DNA from: Streptomyces sp. WAC 01529 | GTDB taxonomy: Bacteria; Actinomycetota; Actinomycetes; Streptomycetales; Streptomycetaceae | Length of the DNA stretch: 64,000 nt | Direction: 5' to 3' | Assembly (NCBI RefSeq): GCF_003945545.1 | Contig: NZ_CP029617.1 | Span: forward strand, 2,305,001-2,369,000 | Part shown: one piece after another, positions 28,118-36,774 of the stretch | How the letters are laid out: each line of letters opens with the position of its first letter | Position numbering within the stretch: position 1 is the first letter of the stretch | Notes under the pieces: generated by a model | The model's database searches: none | Told to the model about the DNA's origin: nothing | What the model saw: the letters and a program-made list of their open reading frames with translations, nothing else | Program-made: the position numbers and the translations under genes

Positions 28118-29116
28118 CTACGGATGTCTTGAACGTTGTTGCGGGTGCGGTACGACGCTTCTGCGGTATGCCGCCGGGGTCACCCCGAGCACCCTGCGGA
28201 ACCACCGGGTGAGGTGCGCCTGGTCGGCGAAGCCCACCAGGGAGGCCGCCTCCGCGGGGCGCAGGCCCGCCTCCAGGTGCGCGCGGGCCCGCTTGACCCG
28301 GTGCTGGGCGAGCCAGGCGTAGGGCGGCATCCCCGTCGACGTACGGAAGGCGCGCAGGAGCTGGTAGCGGGAGAGGCCGAGCGGGGCGGCGAGTTCGGCG
28401 AGGGAGGGCGGGGCGAGGAGTTCGTCGGCGAGGCGGTCGCGGACGGCGCGGGTGATGTGGTCGGCGCCGGGGACGTGGTCGGTGAGCGGGCGGACGCCGC
28501 CGTGTCTGCGGGCGAGCGCGGTGAGCAGCCAGGGGAGGCGGGACTCGGCCTCCAGCGGGTCGGTGTGGGCGGTCAGTTGGGTGTGAGTGGTCAGCTCCAC
28601 GCGGGCGGTCAGCTCCACGCGGGCGGTCGGCTCGGCGTGGGCGGTCCGGTCGGCGTGGGCGCCCAGGTCCGTGTGGGCCGCCCGCAGGGCCGCCGCCAGC
28701 TCGGGGTCGTGGACCACCGGGTCCGGGAAGTGCGGCAGCGTCGCGGTGGCCTCGGCGAGGAGGGACGGCGCGGGGTACATGGCGCGGTAGGCGTAGCCGC
28801 CGGTCGCGCCCGGGCCGCCGGTGTGCACCTCTCCGGGGGCGAGGATGACGATGGTGCCGGGCCCGACGTGCAGCCGTCCGCCCCGGTAGTCGATGATCTC
28901 GGTCCCGCCGACGCAGACGCCGACGGTGAACTCCTCGTGGTAGTGCGGGGCATAGCGGTGCCGGTCGAAACGGGCGGTCAGCAGATCGAGGCTCTCACCA
29001 CCCGGCCCGAGGGGTGCCCTCGCCCACAGCGCCTGCTCACGGGGACGCCCCGCCCCCTCACGCGGCCGCCCCGCCCGCTCACGCAGGCGCCCCGCCTCTT
29101 CCGCCCCGCCGTCCAT
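28118..29116 (-). CDS. AraC-family transcriptional regulator
   Basis: 332 aa. An N-terminal cupin-type sensor (HYHEEFTVGVCVGG, GPGTIVILAPGEVHTG) is followed by a C-terminal double HTH (LAAPLGLSRYQLLRAFRTST, FADQAHLTRWFRR). The linker contains about five degenerate 18-nt repeats (28598-28690, TARVEL/TAHTQL-like). ATG at 29116 has GGGGAG upstream. It precedes the EamA gene on the same strand by 23 bp; AraC-EamA pairs of this kind are common and the regulator probably controls the pump. Confidence 0.85.
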   Translation of the reverse strand: MDGGAEEAGRLRERAGRPREGAGRPREQALWARAPLGPGGESLDLLTARFDRHRYAPHYHEEFTVGVCVGGTEIIDYRGGRLHVGPGTIVILAPGEVHTGGPGATGGYAYRAMYPAPSLLAEATATLPHFPDPVVHDPELAAALRAAHTDLGAHADRTAHAEPTARVELTARVELTTHTQLTAHTDPLEAESRLPWLLTALARRHGGVRPLTDHVPGADHITRAVRDRLADELLAPPSLAELAAPLGLSRYQLLRAFRTSTGMPPYAWLAQHRVKRARAHLEAGLRPAEAASLVGFADQAHLTRWFRRVLGVTPAAYRRSVVPHPQQRSRHP

Positions 29117-29275
29117 GCGCAACCCGCTCCCCCGTGCCGCCCCGCGCGGACCGGTGCCCGCGTGGCCTCTTGAGCGAGGCCTGGTAGTACGGGCAACGTC
29201 CGCATCCCCTTCTTCCATGCCGCACCGCCGCACGGCCCGGGCCCCGCCCCAACCCCAGCCCCTGCCCCTCCCCCC

Positions 29276-30718
29276 TCACGCCGGCGTGAACCGCACCTTC
29301 GCCGTCCCCGGGTCCGCCCCCGTGAGGCGGACCCGCAGACGCTCCCCCAGCGGCAGTTCCGCGGAGCCGCCCTCGACGCGGGCCACGATCGCCGGAGTGG
29401 TCAACTGCACGGTGCCCACGGCCGGTTCACGCTCCTTCACGTCCACCACCACCGCGTCGAAGATTTCCCCCACCCGGTCCTTGAGCAGGGCCGCCTCGAC
29501 GATGTCCACGCACTCCCGTTCCACCGTGTTGCCGCGCCGGGTGCCGTCCGCCATCTCCTTGGGCAGCTCGCCCAGGGCGGCGAGCACCCACTGGGGGACG
29601 CCCGCGCCCGCGCACGCGGCGAGGCAGAGTTCGGAGGCGTAGCGGTCGACGAGGCGGCGCAGAGGAGCCGTGCAGTGGGCGTAGGGGGCGGCGACCGCGG
29701 CGTGCAGGGTGTGCTCGGGGATCTCGCCGCCGCTGAACGCCGTGTACCCCGCGCCGCGCAGCAGCGTCGTGCACTCCTGGAGGAAGGCGGCGTGGTGCGA
29801 GCGCCGGGGGTCGAGGGAGCGTACGAGTTCCGCGTACGGGACGTGGTGCGGCCAGTCGATGTGCAGCGCCTTCGCGGTACGGCGCAGGCGGCCGACGGCG
29901 CCGTCGGGGGCGGTCGGCAGGGTGCGCAGGATGCCCGTACCCGAGTCGATCATGAGCTGGGCGGCGGCCATGCCGGTGAGCAGGGAGATCTGGGCGTTCC
30001 AGCCGTCGGCGGGGCGGGGGGCGCGGTAGGCGAGTTCGTACGTGCCGTCGCGCTCCACGATCTCCTGCTCGGGCACGTTGAGGGAGATGCCGCCGCGCTC
30101 GACCTCCAGGCGCTCGCGCAGCGTCCCGATCTCCCGCAGCAGCGCGACCGGCTCCTCCGCCGTGCCGTCGTCGATGGCGCGCTGGACGCCCTCGTAGTCG
30201 AGCTTGGCCCGGCTGCGTACGAGGGCGCGGTGCACGTCGGTGCGTTCGGTGCGGCCGTCCTCGTCGAGGTCGAGCGTCCACAGGACCGCCGGGCAGCTCT
30301 GGCCCGGCAGCAGGCTCGCGGCGCCCTCGCTCAGGGCCGGGGGGTGCAGCGGGACCTTCTCGTCGGGGAAGTAGAGGGTGGTGACGCGGCGGTGGGCCTC
30401 GGCGTCGAGCGGGCCGCCGGGCGTGACGTACGCGGCGACGTCGGCGATCGCGTACCGCACCCGGAAGCCGCCGCCCTCGCGCCGCGCCAGGTGCATGGCC
30501 TGGTCGAGGTCGACGGAGGTGGGCGGGTCGATCGTGAAGAGGGGGATGTCCGTGGCGTCCCGGTCCGGAAGCCGGGGCGAGGCGGCGGCGCGTTCCGCCT
30601 CCGCGAGGACGTCGGCGGGAAAGGCGTCGGGCACGTCGAGTGCCGTACGCAGTTCACGCAGCGCGGCCCGCAACGGAGCCTCCGCTGCGCCGGTCACATG
30701 GAGGTGGCGGCGGGGCAT
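29276..30718 (-). CDS. RNB-domain exoribonuclease (RNase II/R family)
   Basis: 480 aa. The RNB catalytic motif is clear: DIPLFTIDPPTSVDLDQAMH with the clustered aspartates that bind Mg2+, then YAIADVAAYV, LHPPALSEGAASLLPG, and later YAHCTAPLRRLVDRY. It degrades RNA 3' to 5'. It is shorter than E. coli RNase II/R, lacking obvious N-terminal cold-shock domains, as is usual for the actinobacterial form, and ends in a short S1-like segment (VQLTTPAIVARVEGG). ATG at 30718 was chosen because upstream codons look non-coding; the ribosome binding site is weak. Divergent from yaaA. Confidence 0.88.
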   Translation of the reverse strand: MPRRHLHVTGAAEAPLRAALRELRTALDVPDAFPADVLAEAERAAASPRLPDRDATDIPLFTIDPPTSVDLDQAMHLARREGGGFRVRYAIADVAAYVTPGGPLDAEAHRRVTTLYFPDEKVPLHPPALSEGAASLLPGQSCPAVLWTLDLDEDGRTERTDVHRALVRSRAKLDYEGVQRAIDDGTAEEPVALLREIGTLRERLEVERGGISLNVPEQEIVERDGTYELAYRAPRPADGWNAQISLLTGMAAAQLMIDSGTGILRTLPTAPDGAVGRLRRTAKALHIDWPHHVPYAELVRSLDPRRSHHAAFLQECTTLLRGAGYTAFSGGEIPEHTLHAAVAAPYAHCTAPLRRLVDRYASELCLAACAGAGVPQWVLAALGELPKEMADGTRRGNTVERECVDIVEAALLKDRVGEIFDAVVVDVKEREPAVGTVQLTTPAIVARVEGGSAELPLGERLRVRLTGADPGTAKVRFTPA

Positions 30719-30857
30719 GCCCCGAGCGTAGGGCTCCGCGCACGGCTCGGCACCCGGTAGTGCCGCCCCGCCCCGTGGGGCCGGCGGCCGCTTCCGCCCC
30801 CGTAACCTCTTGGGCGGGGGCCGCACCCCTCCCTCGTACCGCCTAAGGAGTCCGATC

Positions 30858-31658
30858 GTGCTCGTCCTGTTGCCGCCGTCCGAAGGCAAGGCCTCGTCCG
30901 GGGGCGGGGCACCGCTCAAGCCCGAGAGTCTGTCGCTGCCGGGGCTCACCGAGGCGCGGCAGGCGGTCCTCGACGAGCTGGTCGAGCTGTGTGCCGCCGA
31001 CGAGGAGAAGGCGCGGGGCGTGCTCGGCCTGAGCGAGGGGCTGCGCGGCGAGGTCGCCAAGAACGCCGAGCTGCGCACGGCGGGCGCGCGGCCCGCCGGG
31101 GAGATCTATACGGGGGTCCTGTACGACGCCCTGGACCTGGCCTCGCTCGACGCCGCCGCCAAGCGCCGCGCCGCCCGCTCGCTGCTGGTCTTCTCCGGGC
31201 TGTGGGGTGCCGTCGGCGTCAGCGACAAGATCCCTTCCTACCGCTGCTCGATGGGCGTGAAGCTGCCGGGCCTCGGCGCGCTCGGCGCGTACTGGCGTAC
31301 GCCGATGGCCTCCGTCATGCCGGAGGCGGCGGGCGAGGGGCTCGTCCTGGACCTGCGGTCGTCGGCGTACGCGGCGGCGTGGAAGCCGAAGGGTGAGGTG
31401 GCCGGCCGGACGGCGACCGTGCGGGTGCTGCACGCGCAGCTGGTCGACGGCGTCGAGAAGCGGTCCGTGGTCTCGCACTTCAACAAGGCGACGAAGGGGC
31501 GGATCGTACGTTCCCTGCTGGCCACGGGCGTCCAGCCGAAGGACCCCGCCGAACTGGTCGAGGCCCTGCGGGACCTGGGCCACGCGGTGGAGGCGGAACC
31601 TCCCACGAAGCCGGGGAAGCCGTGGGCGCTGGATGTGGTGGTGCGGGAGATCCACTGA
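30858..31658 (+). CDS. yaaA: Peroxide stress protein YaaA (DUF328)
   Basis: 266 aa from a GTG with AAGGAG eight bases upstream. Starts LVLLPPSEGKASSGGGAPL, the family hallmark, and has VFSGLWGAVGVSDKIPSYRC, ASVMPEA, DLRSSAYAAAW and VVSHFNKATKGRIVR. Family members limit DNA and protein oxidation under peroxide stress by lowering free iron. The 139-bp gap to the divergent RNB gene holds a C/G-rich inverted repeat around 30796-30822. Confidence 0.9.
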   Translation: MLVLLPPSEGKASSGGGAPLKPESLSLPGLTEARQAVLDELVELCAADEEKARGVLGLSEGLRGEVAKNAELRTAGARPAGEIYTGVLYDALDLASLDAAAKRRAARSLLVFSGLWGAVGVSDKIPSYRCSMGVKLPGLGALGAYWRTPMASVMPEAAGEGLVLDLRSSAYAAAWKPKGEVAGRTATVRVLHAQLVDGVEKRSVVSHFNKATKGRIVRSLLATGVQPKDPAELVEALRDLGHAVEAEPPTKPGKPWALDVVVREIH

Positions 31659-31683
31659 GGGTTTGAGTTTGGCTCGTTGCAGC

Positions 31684-31705
31684 ATGCGCAACGCCCTTTG
31701 CGCAT
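31684..31705. promoter_or_regulatory. Operator candidate upstream of eda
   Basis: ATGCGCAA-N6-TTGCGCAT, perfect 8-bp arms, 29 bp before the eda start. A second half-site pair, CGTTGC-N7-GCAACG, overlaps it on the left. The TTGCGCA-type half-site suggests a dimeric metabolic repressor; the regulator is not identified. Confidence 0.5.
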
Positions 31706-31733
31706 ACTGTCGGCGCCGGGGCAGGATTCCCCC

Positions 31734-32375
31734 ATGCCCCCTGTGAACTCCTCCGCGCCCTCCGTTCTCGATCTCGCCCCCGTCGTGCCCGTCGTCGTCG
31801 TGGACGAGCTGGGGGACGCCGTGCCCTTGGCGCGGGCCCTGGTGGCCGGGGGGCTGCCCGCCATCGAGGTGACCTTGCGGACGCCCGTCGCGCTCGATGC
31901 CATTCGGGCCATCTGTGCCGAGGTGCCGGGCGCGGTCGTCGGGGCCGGGACCGTCCTCTCCGCGCGGCACGTCGCCGACTCCGTGGGTGCCGGTGCCCGC
32001 TTTCTCGTCAGTCCGGGGTGGACGGAGTCGCTGCTGGCGGCCATGGCGGGGTCCGGGGTGCCGTTCCTGCCCGGCGTCTCGACGGCCTCCGAGGTCGTGG
32101 CCCTGCTCGAACGCGGTGTCAGCGAGATGAAGTTCTTCCCCGCCGAGGCCGCCGGGGGCACCGCCTATCTGAAGTCCCTCGGGGGGCCGCTCCCCCAGGC
32201 CCGCTTCTGCCCCACCGGCGGGATCACCTCCGGGACCGCGCCGGCGTATCTCGCGCTGGAGAACGTCGGCTGCGTCGGCGGGAGTTGGATGCTTCCCGCC
32301 GACGCCGTCGCCGCCAAGGACTGGGCACGCGTGGAGTCCCTGGCGCGCGAGGCGGCGGCGCTAGCGCAGGTGTGA
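31734..32375 (+). CDS. eda: KDPG/KHG aldolase
   Basis: 213 aa class I aldolase that splits 2-keto-3-deoxy-6-phosphogluconate to pyruvate and glyceraldehyde 3-phosphate, and may also act on 4-hydroxy-2-oxoglutarate. Key residues are visible: the Glu in PAIEVTLRT and the Schiff-base Lys in EMKFFPAEAAGG, with the phosphate loop FCPTGGI. Length is normal. ATG chosen with AGGA eight bases upstream. The 3' end overlaps the convergent RNase H-phosphatase gene by 15 bp. Confidence 0.92.
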   Translation: MPPVNSSAPSVLDLAPVVPVVVVDELGDAVPLARALVAGGLPAIEVTLRTPVALDAIRAICAEVPGAVVGAGTVLSARHVADSVGAGARFLVSPGWTESLLAAMAGSGVPFLPGVSTASEVVALLERGVSEMKFFPAEAAGGTAYLKSLGGPLPQARFCPTGGITSGTAPAYLALENVGCVGGSWMLPADAVAAKDWARVESLAREAAALAQV

Positions 32376-33689
32376 GGTGTCGTTCAGGAGGCGCAGCGAG
32401 GCGTTGCCGTCGCGGTAGTAGGCCACCGCGGACACCGACGCCGCCGCGAGTTCCATCCGGAACAGGGACTCCGGCGGGGCGCCGAGCGCGAGGCGCACCA
32501 GCGTCTTGATGGGCGTGACGTGCGTGACGAGCAGGACCGTGCGGCCCGCGTACTGCGCCGTGAGCCGGTCGCGCGTGGCCGCCACCCTGCGCGAGACCGT
32601 CGCGAACGACTCGCCGCCCGGCGGCGCCGCCTTCGGCGAGGCCAGCCAGGCGGTCAGCTCCTCGGGGTGGCGCTCGCGCACCTCACCGAAGGTCAGCCCC
32701 TCCCAGGCCCCGAAGTCCGTCTCGCGCAGGCCCTCTTCGAGGTGGACGTCGAGTCCGAGGCGGTCGGCGACGGCGTACGCGGTCTCCTGGCAGCGCTTGA
32801 GCGGCGAGGAGACGATCGCCTGGATCGTGCCGCGCGCGGCGAACGCGGCCGCGGCGCGCTCGGCCTGCTCGCGCCCCACGCCGGAGAGGGACGGATCGGT
32901 TCCGCCGCTCCCGGAGAACCGCTTCTCGGGCGTCAGCGCGGTCTCGCCGTGTCGCAGGAGTACGAAGGTGGCGGGCGCCCCGAGATCAGCGGGCGCCGCC
33001 CAGCCGACGGGAGGCGTCCGGGCTCCGGTACTGGCCGCGCCGCTCGCCACGCTGCCGGTCGCGCCGCTCGCCACACCGCTCGCCGCGCGCCGGTCGGCCG
33101 TCTCACCGGCCTCGGAGGTTCCGGAGGCGCCGCCGCCCGACACCCCGGCCAACGCCGCCCGCGCCCTCGCCGCGCCCGCCGCCGCGTCGCCGGGCGGGCC
33201 CGAGGACTCCCGGGCGGCCGCCGCGCGCGCGGCCCGCGTGTCGAGGTCCGCGGTCGACGCCGAGGGCGACCACGCCAGACCCCGCTTGCCCGCGTCCATC
33301 GCCTCGTTCGCGAGCCGGTCCGCGTGCTTGTTCTTCTCGCGCGGGATCCACTCGTACGTCACCTGGGACGCGGGGAAGATCCGCGCCGCCTGCGCCGCCA
33401 GCGGCTTCATGTCGGGGTGCTTGATCTTCCAGCGGCCCGACATCTGCTCGACGACGAGCTTGGAGTCCATTCGGACATGGACCGAGGCCGCCGGGTCCAA
33501 CTGGTGGGCAGCCTTCAGCCCGGCCACCAGGCCCTTGTACTCCGCGACGTTGTTCGTCGCGACGCCGATGTACTCCGCGGCCTCCGTCAGGGTCTCCCCC
33601 GTGGCCGCGTCGATGACCACCGAGCCATAGCCCGCGGGGCCCGGGTTGCCCCGGGAACCTCCGTCGGCCTCGACGATGAACTCCCGCAC
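32361..33689 (-). CDS. Bifunctional RNase HI / acid phosphatase
   Basis: 442 aa. Residues 1-140 are RNase H type 1: FIVEADGGSRGNPGPAGYGS, Glu in NVAEYKGL, Asp in VRMDSKLVVEQMSG, and late HADRLANEAM. After an Ala-rich linker the C-terminal 200 residues are a histidine phosphatase (FVLLRHGETALTPEKRFSG, with ETDFGAWEG and VTHVTPIK). The same two-domain protein is known from S. coelicolor (SCO2299) and M. tuberculosis. GTG start with AGGAG upstream, 11 bp after the zinc-ribbon gene; operon with it and Nif3. Confidence 0.93.
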   Translation of the reverse strand: MREFIVEADGGSRGNPGPAGYGSVVIDAATGETLTEAAEYIGVATNNVAEYKGLVAGLKAAHQLDPAASVHVRMDSKLVVEQMSGRWKIKHPDMKPLAAQAARIFPASQVTYEWIPREKNKHADRLANEAMDAGKRGLAWSPSASTADLDTRAARAAAARESSGPPGDAAAGAARARAALAGVSGGGASGTSEAGETADRRAASGVASGATGSVASGAASTGARTPPVGWAAPADLGAPATFVLLRHGETALTPEKRFSGSGGTDPSLSGVGREQAERAAAAFAARGTIQAIVSSPLKRCQETAYAVADRLGLDVHLEEGLRETDFGAWEGLTFGEVRERHPEELTAWLASPKAAPPGGESFATVSRRVAATRDRLTAQYAGRTVLLVTHVTPIKTLVRLALGAPPESLFRMELAAASVSAVAYYRDGNASLRLLNDTSHLR

Positions 33690-33700
33690 GGACAAGGCTC

Positions 33701-34444
33701 CTAGAGGCCGGACTCGGACGTACGGATCAGGATGCGGCGGCAGTTCTCGCACCGCAGGACGGTGTCCGGGGAGGCCGCCTTCACTTCGTTGACCTCGGTG
33801 ATGTTCAGCTCCAGGCGGCAGCCCTCGCAGCGCCGCTGGTACAGCTTGGCCGCGCCGACGCCGCCCTGCTGCGCGCGGAGCTTGTCGTACAGCTTGAGGA
33901 GGTCGGCCGGGACCGAACCCGCCACGACCTCGCGCTCCTTGGTGACCGTCGCCGCCTCGCCGTCCAGCTCCTCGAACGCCGCGTCCCTGCGGGCCGTCGC
34001 ATCGTCGATCCGCGCCTGGATCGAGGAGACCCGCTCGGTCAGCTCGGCGACCCGCTCCTGCGCGGACTCGCGGCGCTCCATGACCTCGAGGACGACGTCC
34101 TCCAGGTCGCCCTGGCGCTTGGCGAGGGAGGCGATCTCCCGCTGGAGGTTCTCCAGGTCCTTGGGGGAGCTGACCGCGCCGGAGTCCAGGCGCTGCTGGT
34201 CGCGGGCCGCGCGCTGGCGGACCTGGTCGACGTCCTGCTCCGCCTTGGTCTGCTCGCGGGCGCAGTCGCTCTCCTCGGTCGTCGAGGCGACGAGCAGGTC
34301 GCGCTGCTGCGTGAGGTCCTTGGTCAGCGACTCGATCTCGGCGTGCTCCGGCAGAGACCTCTTCTTGTGGGCGAGCTGCTGCAGGCGGGTGTCCAGGGAC
34401 TGGACGTCGAGCAGGCGGATCTGGTCGGCGGGCGCGGCGTTCAG
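33701..34444 (-). CDS. C4-type zinc-ribbon coiled-coil protein, apparent CTG start
   Basis: 247 aa. A long antiparallel coiled coil (LLDVQSLDTRLQQLAHKKRS to about residue 190) is followed by a C-terminal zinc ribbon with two Cys pairs (CEGC and CENC). Family function is unclear; nucleic-acid related roles are suggested. The N-terminus expected for the family (NAAPADQIRLLDVQ) is preceded in frame by CTG, which overlaps the Nif3 stop as CTGA and has AGGAG eight bases upstream. No ATG, GTG or TTG is usable nearby, and the next in-frame ATG lies about 120 codons on. I therefore annotate a CTG start. Confidence 0.8.
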   Translation of the reverse strand: MNAAPADQIRLLDVQSLDTRLQQLAHKKRSLPEHAEIESLTKDLTQQRDLLVASTTEESDCAREQTKAEQDVDQVRQRAARDQQRLDSGAVSSPKDLENLQREIASLAKRQGDLEDVVLEVMERRESAQERVAELTERVSSIQARIDDATARRDAAFEELDGEAATVTKEREVVAGSVPADLLKLYDKLRAQQGGVGAAKLYQRRCEGCRLELNITEVNEVKAASPDTVLRCENCRRILIRTSESGL

Positions 34445-35292
34445 TTGGGGGCTCCTGTTGAGTCGGGGGTCGAGGCCGCGTGGGCGGTCCAGGGGTCGGT
34501 GACCGTGCGCGAGACGTGGACGCGAAGGCCCCATCCGTTGCGGTCGGAGATCTCGTCTAGCTGGGCTGCGGCCAGCTCGCACCACGGCCACTCGGTGGCC
34601 CAGTGGGCGGCGTCGAGCAGCGCGAGCGGGGTGCGTTCGCGGGCCTCGGACGCCGGGTGGTGGCGCAGGTCCGCGGTGAGGAAGGCGTCCACGCCGGCGG
34701 CGCGTACGTCGTCGAAGAGGCTGTCGCCCGAGCCGCCGCTCACCGCGACGGTACGGATCGTCGCGGCCGGGTCGCCCGCGACGCGGATGCCCTGCGCGGT
34801 GGCGGGCAGCCGCTTCGCCGCGCGCTCGGCCAGCTCGGCGAGGGTCAGGGGGTGGTCCAGCTCGCAGATCCTGCCGAGCCCGCGACGGCCGTGCGGATCG
34901 GCGGGGTCCGGTACGAGGGGGCGTACGACACGCAGGTCGAGGGCGCCGGCGAGCGCGTCGGAGACGCCCGGGTCGGCGCGGTCGGCGTTGGTGTGCGCGA
35001 CGTGCAGCGCGATGTCGTTCTTGATCAGGTCGTGGACGACGCGGCCCTTGAAGGTGGACGCCGCGACCGTCGTCGTACCGCGCAGGTAGAGCGGGTGGTG
35101 GGTGACAAGGAGCTGGGCTCCGAGCCGCACCGCCTCGTCGGCGATCTCCTGGACCGGGTCGACGGCGAAGAGGACCCGGGAGACGTCCGCGTCGGGGTCT
35201 CCGCAGACCGTGCCGACCGCGTCCCAGCTCTCGGCCAGATCGGCGGGCCACAGGGCGTCGAGGGCGGCGATGACTTCAGACAGACGGGGCAC
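34441..35292 (-). CDS. Nif3-like dinuclear metal center protein (GTP cyclohydrolase 1 type 2 homolog)
   Basis: 283 aa. Metal-binding motifs of the NIF3 family are present: HHPLYLRG with paired His, VAHTNADRADPGVSDALA, DAFLTADLRHHPASEA, and DAAHWATEWP near the end. The molecular function is not settled. GTG start preceded by GGAAGG about eleven bases away. First gene of the leftward three-gene operon with the zinc-ribbon protein and RNase H-phosphatase, an order conserved in Streptomyces as I recall it. Confidence 0.9.
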   Translation of the reverse strand: MPRLSEVIAALDALWPADLAESWDAVGTVCGDPDADVSRVLFAVDPVQEIADEAVRLGAQLLVTHHPLYLRGTTTVAASTFKGRVVHDLIKNDIALHVAHTNADRADPGVSDALAGALDLRVVRPLVPDPADPHGRRGLGRICELDHPLTLAELAERAAKRLPATAQGIRVAGDPAATIRTVAVSGGSGDSLFDDVRAAGVDAFLTADLRHHPASEARERTPLALLDAAHWATEWPWCELAAAQLDEISDRNGWGLRVHVSRTVTDPWTAHAASTPDSTGAPN

Positions 35293-35407
35293 GGGGAAAG
35301 GCTACCTTCCCGCTGCGCTTGGCTCGGCGGTGGTTACTTGTGGTCAGCTTGCGGCTACGGAACGCCTGCGTCTGCCTGGTTCCGAGTGGGGGGCGTCCGC
35401 GGCTTTT

Positions 35408-35449
35408 CTGTGGTTGCTCGCGCCGTTCCCCGCGCCCCTTACGGGGCGC
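35408..35449 (-). repeat. Streptomyces-type dispersed GCGCGGGGAAC repeat with hairpin
   Basis: Read on the minus strand: hairpin GCGCCCC-GTAA-GGGGCGC running into GCGGGGAACGGCGCGAG and CAACCACAG. It matches the form at 57783-57836 in the opposite orientation. It lies after the siderophore-binding protein gene and probably acts as its terminator. Confidence 0.65.
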
Positions 35450-35479
35450 TCCTGCGAGGCGGCTCTTACGGGACCGCCC

Positions 35480-36550
35480 TTACGGGGCCAGGTGGGTCTT
35501 GAGGTCTGTCAGGATCTTGTTCGCCGCCGTTACGCCGAGGCCCAGGTACCAGGTCTCGTCCGGCACGTCCTTCGCGTGGCCCTTCTTCACCGCGCCGAGC
35601 TTCTTCCACAGAGGGTTCTTCTCGGCCTCGGAGCGGCCGGTCTTCTTCGCGTCGCCGTAGACGCCGGTGAAGATCCAGTCGGCGTCGGCCTGGTCGATCT
35701 TCTCGGGGCTGATCTCCGTGGCGAGGTCGTTGACCTGCTGGTTCTTCGGGCGCGGGAGGCCGGCGTCGTCGAGGATCGTGCCGATGAAGGACGCCTTGGC
35801 GTAGAGGCGGATACGGTCCGGCATGTACCGGAGCATCGTGATGGTGGGCTTCTTGCCTCCGTGGGCCGCGGCGATCTCCCCGCCCAGCGCCTTCGCCCTC
35901 TTCTCGTACGCGGCCAGTTCCCGCTCGGCCTTGGCCCTCTCGTCGAGCGCGGTCGCGTTCAGGAGGTAGTTCTCCTTCCACGTGAAGCCGGGGCGGATGG
36001 AGAAGACCGTCGGGGCGATCTTCGAGAGCTGCGGGTAGAGCTTGGCGGCGCGCAGCTCGCTGCCGAGGATCAGGTCCGGCTTCAGGTTCGCGATGGCTTC
36101 CAGGTTGAGGGAGTTGATCGTGCCGACGTTCTTGGGGCTGCCGGCCTCCTTCCTCAGGTAGCCGGGGATGCCGTCGTCGCCCTCGGTGGGGGCGTAGCCG
36201 ACGGGCTTCACGCCGAGGGAGACGACGTTGTCCAGCTCGCCGACGTCCAGGACGACGACCCGCTGGGGCCGCTTCTTCAGCTCGGTCTTGCCGAGGGCGT
36301 GCGTGAGGGTGCGCGGGAACTCGCCCGGCTTCGCCGATGTGCCCATCCCCGCCGTCCGCTCGGCGGCCTTGGTGAAGTCGTCGCCGCCCTGGGCGACGGC
36401 CTTGCTGCCGCTGCCGTCGCCGGACTTCGCGGTGCCGTCCCCGCCCGAGCCGCAGGCCGCGAGGGTGAGCGCGGCGGTCACGGCGAGGGCGACCGCGGCG
36501 GTCCGGGCGGATCGCGGGGACCGCCGGGCGGATCGAGGGGACTGGGGCAT
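35480..36550 (-). CDS. Iron-siderophore ABC transporter substrate-binding lipoprotein
   Basis: 356 aa FecB/FhuD-type periplasmic-binding protein anchored by a lipidated Cys (lipobox LAAC after AVTAALT). The first lobe contains RPQRVVVLDVGELDNVVSLG and NLEAIANLKPDLILG; the second has WIFTGVYGD and LGVTAANKIL. It captures a ferric siderophore; which one cannot be told. GGAG lies six bases before the ATG. An IdeR/DmdR-type iron box lies about 65 bp upstream, so iron repression is expected. No permease or ATPase gene is adjacent. Confidence 0.9.
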   Translation of the reverse strand: MPQSPRSARRSPRSARTAAVALAVTAALTLAACGSGGDGTAKSGDGSGSKAVAQGGDDFTKAAERTAGMGTSAKPGEFPRTLTHALGKTELKKRPQRVVVLDVGELDNVVSLGVKPVGYAPTEGDDGIPGYLRKEAGSPKNVGTINSLNLEAIANLKPDLILGSELRAAKLYPQLSKIAPTVFSIRPGFTWKENYLLNATALDERAKAERELAAYEKRAKALGGEIAAAHGGKKPTITMLRYMPDRIRLYAKASFIGTILDDAGLPRPKNQQVNDLATEISPEKIDQADADWIFTGVYGDAKKTGRSEAEKNPLWKKLGAVKKGHAKDVPDETWYLGLGVTAANKILTDLKTHLAP

Positions 36551-36612
36551 CGGGACTCCAAGGGGTGCGCGCCGCTCGGATCCGGCCGAGCTTGAGGCGG
36601 ATCCAGCCGAGC

Positions 36613-36631
36613 TTAGGTTCGCCTAACTTTA
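36613..36631 (-). promoter_or_regulatory. Iron box (DmdR1/IdeR operator)
   Basis: On the minus strand TAAAGTTAGGCGAACCTAA matches the actinobacterial iron-box consensus TTAGGTTAGGCTAACCTAA at 16 of 19 positions. It is placed to repress the siderophore-binding protein gene when Fe2+ is plentiful. Confidence 0.85.
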
Positions 36632-36774
36632 AGCAGAGCCGCCTCGCACAGCACACCCACCCCCACCCCCTCAGGCGAACCGGGACATCGCCACCCTTCT
36701 GTGTGAAGTGGACAGCCACGGATCCCACGCCAGCGCGTACGAAAACTAGCTTCGGGGCCGGAGGTGGCCCGACG

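Noticed and set aside
32361..32375. Overlap of eda and RNase H-phosphatase genes as a possible assembly error
   Set aside because: Both C-termini are of normal length and a 15-bp convergent overlap is common in Streptomyces.
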